Part shown: piece after piece, positions 19,376-22,139 of the stretch | Position numbering within the stretch: the first letter of the stretch is position 1 | Layout: each line of letters opens with the position of its first letter | Source: Deinococcus marmoris DSM 12784 | Lineage (GTDB): Bacteria; Deinococcota; Deinococci; Deinococcales; Deinococcaceae | DNA length: 22,139 nt | NCBI RefSeq assembly: GCF_000701405.1 | Contig: NZ_JNIV01000074.1 | Span: forward strand, 1 to 22,139 | Direction: 5' to 3' | Made by a program: the position numbers and the translations under genes | Notes under the pieces: generated by a model | Told to the model about the DNA's origin: nothing | Databases searched by the model: none | What the model saw: only the letters and a program-made list of their open reading frames with translations

Positions 19376-19443
19376 TTCCGTGAACCCCCTGGCCCGCTGC
19401 GTGGCCGGTCCTCCTCAAGAGGCGAGAAAAGATCGGGATTCAT
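19372..19443 (-). CDS. 23-codon bridging ORF between DUF5682 and VWA genes
   Basis: The ATG at 19443 overlaps the DUF5682 stop as ATGA, and the TGA at 19374-19372 overlaps the VWA ATG as ATGA. The product would be MNPDLFSPLEEDRPRSGPGG plus SRK, acidic then Arg/Gly-rich, with no known domain. It could carry terminating ribosomes from the first gene to the VWA start, which lacks a well-placed ribosome site. It may equally be a chance frame or the remnant of a longer gene. Confidence 0.4.
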   Translation of the reverse strand: MNPDLFSPLEEDRPRSGPGGSRK

Positions 19444-21644
19444 TCGCGCACGCCCAGCAGCCGAAGCACCACCGGAACCACACGCATGGCCCGTTCCTCG
19501 TCCAGTTGCGTCACGGCCTCTCCCCTGTCCGGCCCGCCACCACGCAACGCCTCTCCAATTGCGCGGCGTTCGGGCTTTTCGTAACGGGCAAAGACGCGGC
19601 GCAGCAGGGGCAGGGCTTCCTGAAAGGCTTGATCTTCCAGACCCGCCAGCCAACCGTCCAGCAGGGCCAGCAAGGCCGAATCGTGCAGCAGCAGCGCGGC
19701 GCTGTGGCCCAGGAAGCCGTCCAGCCACGCGGTTACGTCGCCGGGACGGTCTGCACCCAGGGCCAGTGAGACGCGGCGCTCGACCTCTGCGCTTGCCAGT
19801 TCGCCGCTGTCACGCAACCTTCGCACGGCGTCCCCGGCCAGCAGCGGGTGGGCTTCAGCTCGGTCTGCCAGACGCAGCAGGGCGGCCCGCCACTCGGCCA
19901 GCGCATCCGCCTCGTCCAGCAGGCGCACGCTGGCGTCTCCGGCATCCACAGCGCGTTGCAGGCTCTGGGCCGCGTCTTCGGCCAGCCCGATGGCGGCAGT
20001 GGGCAGGCCCACACAGGCGCGCGTGAGCAGGGTGCGGAACACGCGGGCGGGGGCCTCATCGGTCCCCTTGGACTCTGTATCGCGCCCACGCACGTCGCCG
20101 TACCGGGCCAATCGGGCCAGTGGGGCCAGCGCAAAAAGTAAGTCGGCCACATCCGCCCCCACCGCCGCACGGGCATCCAGTGCGTCCAGCGCGGCGGGCA
20201 GGGCGTCAGGTAAATCAGCGTAACGTACCGCTTCCAGTAGCGTGGTCAACTCGGAAAGAGACGTTCCTGTGCGGGCCGCTTCCACCGCCTGTGCGCCTGC
20301 CGCGTCCGCCACCGTTTGCCCATAACGGCTGGCCTGCACCAGCCGGACGCTGAATTCGGGTTGCCACGCCAGCGCCCAGGCTTCCTTGAAGGTGCCGCGT
20401 CCGCTGGCAAACCGCTCCTGCGCCCAGGGAATGCCCAGCAGGTTCAGGCGGTGAAACAGGGCGCTGCGGGCCAGATCGTTGTCCTGGCGCAGATCCAGCG
20501 TCAGTTCGAGTTGTTCGGGCTGAACCTTCAGGCGAAGTTTCTTCTGCTGACGGGCCAGATCCTGCGCCAGCGGCACGGTGGGGGTGTCGGACGGCACCTC
20601 GCCCAGCGCTTCACCCACGATCAATTGACGCTCAATCAGGCGCAGCGGCAAATTGCTGTCCCAGCCGAAGACGCTCAATGCCGCCTCGTTCAGCTCGTCC
20701 AGGCCGGGGAGGGCGCGGCCACGCAGTCCAGCCAGGGTGTTCGCCAGTCGGGTGGCCTCGATCACGCTGGCACTGCTGGCCTCCAGTTTCTCGCCGCGCA
20801 GCAGCCGCGCCGCCCGCGCGAACCAGCGTTCGGTGACGTGTTCAGGCGTGGTGAACAGGTGGTGGTAATACCCCGGCGAGCGCACGCCCGCGCCGTAGCC
20901 GCTGTGCATGGACAGCCGTCCGTGCGTCCACGGCACCCAGGTCAGCGTCACTTTCGCTTTGGGCAAACCTTTGAGCAGCGCCGCGTCTTCCTTGACCGGG
21001 TAAGCCATCGGGTCTGCCAGCGCGGGGGCGTGCCACGCTCCGCAGACGACGGCAATGTTCCCGAACCCCTCCTTCTGCGCGGCGCGAATGGTCTGGCGAA
21101 TGTGGGCTTCGCGCTGGGCCTCGCGCCCCATTGCGGCAGGAGCATCCGCCCGCACCGCCGCCATCACTTCCAGCACCGCCGCGAATACATCGGTGTCGTC
21201 GCCTCTGGCCTCCACCAGGGTTTCCCACCAGCGTTCAAAATCGCTGTATCCGGCGGCCTCGGCCAGCACACGTAGCGGGTCAGAATGGAGGTCAGATTCA
21301 GTCTCGTCCTCGCGCTCAAACCCCAGTGTCGCGCTGGCGGGCAGGTCCATGAAACGGGCAGGAACATTCAGCCGCACCGCCCACTGGAACGCCACAAACT
21401 CCGGGCTGAAGACGGCGAAAGGCCAGAACGACGCACGGGCCGGATCGTCGTTCACATAGCCCAGCAGCGCCACGGGCGGCTTGAAGTCCTTCTGCGCCAG
21501 AAAGGGCAACACAGAATCTGCATCCGCCGGGCCTTCCACCAGCACGATGTCGGGTTTCAGGGCCTCCAACGCCCCCGCCAGCGAACGCGCCGAGCCGGGG
21601 CCGTGGTGACGAATGGGGAAAACAGAGAGGTTAGACGCCGACAT
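19440..21644 (-). CDS. DUF5682 family protein (YehM-like)
   Basis: This 734-residue protein matches DUF5682, known from MoxR/VWA gene clusters such as E. coli yehLMPQ; function unknown. The N-terminal 210 residues carry FPIRHHGPGSARSL (9-22), VLVEGPAD (34-41) and VVCGAWHAPAL (199-209). The spacing of His13/His14, Glu37 and His205 recalls the GxxH-E-GxxH layout of the TraB/Tiki/ChaN/EreA superfamily, so this part may be a metal-dependent hydrolase-like domain (inference). The remaining 500 residues are Ala/Leu-rich and helical, suggesting a repeat scaffold. The ATG at 21644 directly follows the stop of an AT-rich gene remnant, with a hairpin 11 nt upstream and no good ribosome site. Its stop overlaps the bridging ORF that leads to the VWA gene. 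Confidence 0.88.
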   Translation of the reverse strand: MSASNLSVFPIRHHGPGSARSLAGALEALKPDIVLVEGPADADSVLPFLAQKDFKPPVALLGYVNDDPARASFWPFAVFSPEFVAFQWAVRLNVPARFMDLPASATLGFEREDETESDLHSDPLRVLAEAAGYSDFERWWETLVEARGDDTDVFAAVLEVMAAVRADAPAAMGREAQREAHIRQTIRAAQKEGFGNIAVVCGAWHAPALADPMAYPVKEDAALLKGLPKAKVTLTWVPWTHGRLSMHSGYGAGVRSPGYYHHLFTTPEHVTERWFARAARLLRGEKLEASSASVIEATRLANTLAGLRGRALPGLDELNEAALSVFGWDSNLPLRLIERQLIVGEALGEVPSDTPTVPLAQDLARQQKKLRLKVQPEQLELTLDLRQDNDLARSALFHRLNLLGIPWAQERFASGRGTFKEAWALAWQPEFSVRLVQASRYGQTVADAAGAQAVEAARTGTSLSELTTLLEAVRYADLPDALPAALDALDARAAVGADVADLLFALAPLARLARYGDVRGRDTESKGTDEAPARVFRTLLTRACVGLPTAAIGLAEDAAQSLQRAVDAGDASVRLLDEADALAEWRAALLRLADRAEAHPLLAGDAVRRLRDSGELASAEVERRVSLALGADRPGDVTAWLDGFLGHSAALLLHDSALLALLDGWLAGLEDQAFQEALPLLRRVFARYEKPERRAIGEALRGGGPDRGEAVTQLDEERAMRVVPVVLRLLGVRE

Positions 21645-21850
21645 TTAAAGTACTTCTACCCCGACAGATCGGAGTAGATCATCTAACGTCTCATTAGTAT
21701 GCCTAAATATTTCATTTTTGAGAACGGCTATTTTATAGGGTAGGGAATTTCTATCCAGTAAAAAGGGTAATCCGTGGGTTTTTAAGCTGGGAATAGGCAA
21801 AGTATACCTCCCACCATCGCAAACAACAAAGCCATATGACTTCAAAAGTG
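21645..21850 (-). pseudogene. AT-rich C-terminal remnant of an unknown gene
   Basis: An open frame ends with TAA exactly one base before the DUF5682 ATG and encodes about 66-69 residues (from TTG 21845 or from the in-frame stop at 21857), including GRYTLPIPSLKTHGLPFLLD and ending LRSVGVEVL. I recognise no family. GC is about 40% (72 of 180 bases in 21661-21840), far below the surrounding genes. There is no ATG start. The frame begins at the boundary of the IS66 element, so it looks like the 3' end of a gene cut by the insertion, perhaps of foreign origin. It may alternatively be a chance frame. Confidence 0.45.
21656..21677 (-). promoter_or_regulatory. Hairpin just upstream of the DUF5682 start
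   Basis: In the minus-strand RNA, CUACUCCGA (21677-21669) pairs with UCGGGGUAG (21664-21656) over nine base pairs including one G-U, closing a 4-nt loop. It ends 11 nt before the ATG at 21644. No T run follows, so it is not a standard terminator; it could affect translation or be a DNA palindrome for a regulator. Confidence 0.4.
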
Positions 21851-22139
21851 GTAACTACTCAGCGCGAGAAGTCGGGCATGAGGATGTCACCGCGAAATAC
21901 ACTCACGAGGCCCTGCCAGACATGTATGCCCTGCTTGCGAAGTGTGGAGATATAGCTGCGAATCCGGCAGAACGCCGCTCCACCAGTCAGAGACCGAAAC
22001 CCACCTGACACTTTGCGCTTGATACAGAACATCCGAATATCCCGTTCCGCCTGGTTGTTGTCGAAGGGAACGTCGTCCCGTTCGAGAAACAGAAGCACCG
22101 CATCTCGGTGCTTCTGACACCGCAAGGCCAAATTCCGGC
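21851..22139 (-). mobile_element. IS66-family insertion sequence, one end only
   Basis: The element's edge is placed at 21851 because the sequence GTAACTACTCAGCGCG begins with GTAA, the usual IS66 terminus, 8 nt before the transposase stop. CAAAAGTG (21843-21850) would be one copy of the 8-bp target duplication these elements make. The other end lies outside the window, so neither the inverted repeat nor the duplication can be confirmed. Confidence 0.7.
21859..22139 (-). CDS. IS66-family transposase (TnpC), C-terminal part
   Basis: The last 93 or so residues of an IS66 TnpC transposase are present; the frame is open to the right edge of the window. The conserved block [18 protein letters not shown] contains the catalytic Glu of the DDE triad (in AER), followed by [20 protein letters not shown] and [11 protein letters not shown], all typical of the family. 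The stop at 21859 lies close to the element end. Nothing here shows whether the rest of the gene is intact. Confidence 0.9.
   Translation of the reverse strand, partial: RNLALRCQKHRDAVLLFLERDDVPFDNNQAERDIRMFCIKRKVSGGFRSLTGGAAFCRIRSYISTLRKQGIHVWQGLVSVFRGDILMPDFSR

Overview
The window looks like a chromosomal segment of a Deinococcus species. The evidence is the cinA-ligT-recA operon with stop/start overlaps and a 363-residue RecA, the high-GC coding style (the only clear AT-rich patch is near the right end), and several genes whose start codon lies 5 to 7 nt after a TANNNT -10 box, the leaderless promoter type common in this genus. The species cannot be named from the sequence alone. No rRNA, tRNA or CRISPR array was found, and no gene-free stretch exceeds about 190 bases.

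Left part (1-6150): cinA, thpR/ligT and recA form a tight plus-strand operon closed by a strong terminator. Facing it are era and a short-chain dehydrogenase on the minus strand. The dehydrogenase is divergent from a Yip1-type membrane protein, and both appear to have leaderless promoters. The CinA C-terminal domain has lost the recognisable NMN-deamidase signature.

Middle (6165-13165): a minus-strand operon encodes a circularly permuted ATP-grasp protein, an alpha-E protein and a transglutaminase-like protein. This conserved trio is predicted to make or modify peptides, but to my knowledge it has no established function. The ATP-grasp protein carries an unusual Gln/Ser/Thr repeat tail. Next come plsX (phospholipid synthesis) overlapping a LabA-like NYN-domain gene, a DUF309 gene, thioredoxin, and a small RBBP9/YdeN-like serine hydrolase.

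Ribosomal block (13295-16765, minus strand): infA-rpmJ-rpsM-rpsK-rpsD-rpoA-rplQ, the classical alpha operon led by IF-1. A 171-nt spacer before rpsD holds a long imperfect hairpin that could be a control element.

Right part (16906-22139): a divergent gene for a putative HEXXH metallopeptidase, then a minus-strand DUF5682-VWA pair resembling part of the E. coli yehLMPQ type of MoxR/VWA cluster. The two genes are joined by a 23-codon ORF overlapping both neighbours as ATGA. Where the ATPase partner might be expected there is a roughly 200-bp AT-rich gene remnant and the end of an IS66-family element that runs off the window. The best candidates for undescribed biology are the ATP-grasp/alpha-E/transglutaminase operon with its repeat tail and the DUF5682-VWA module.
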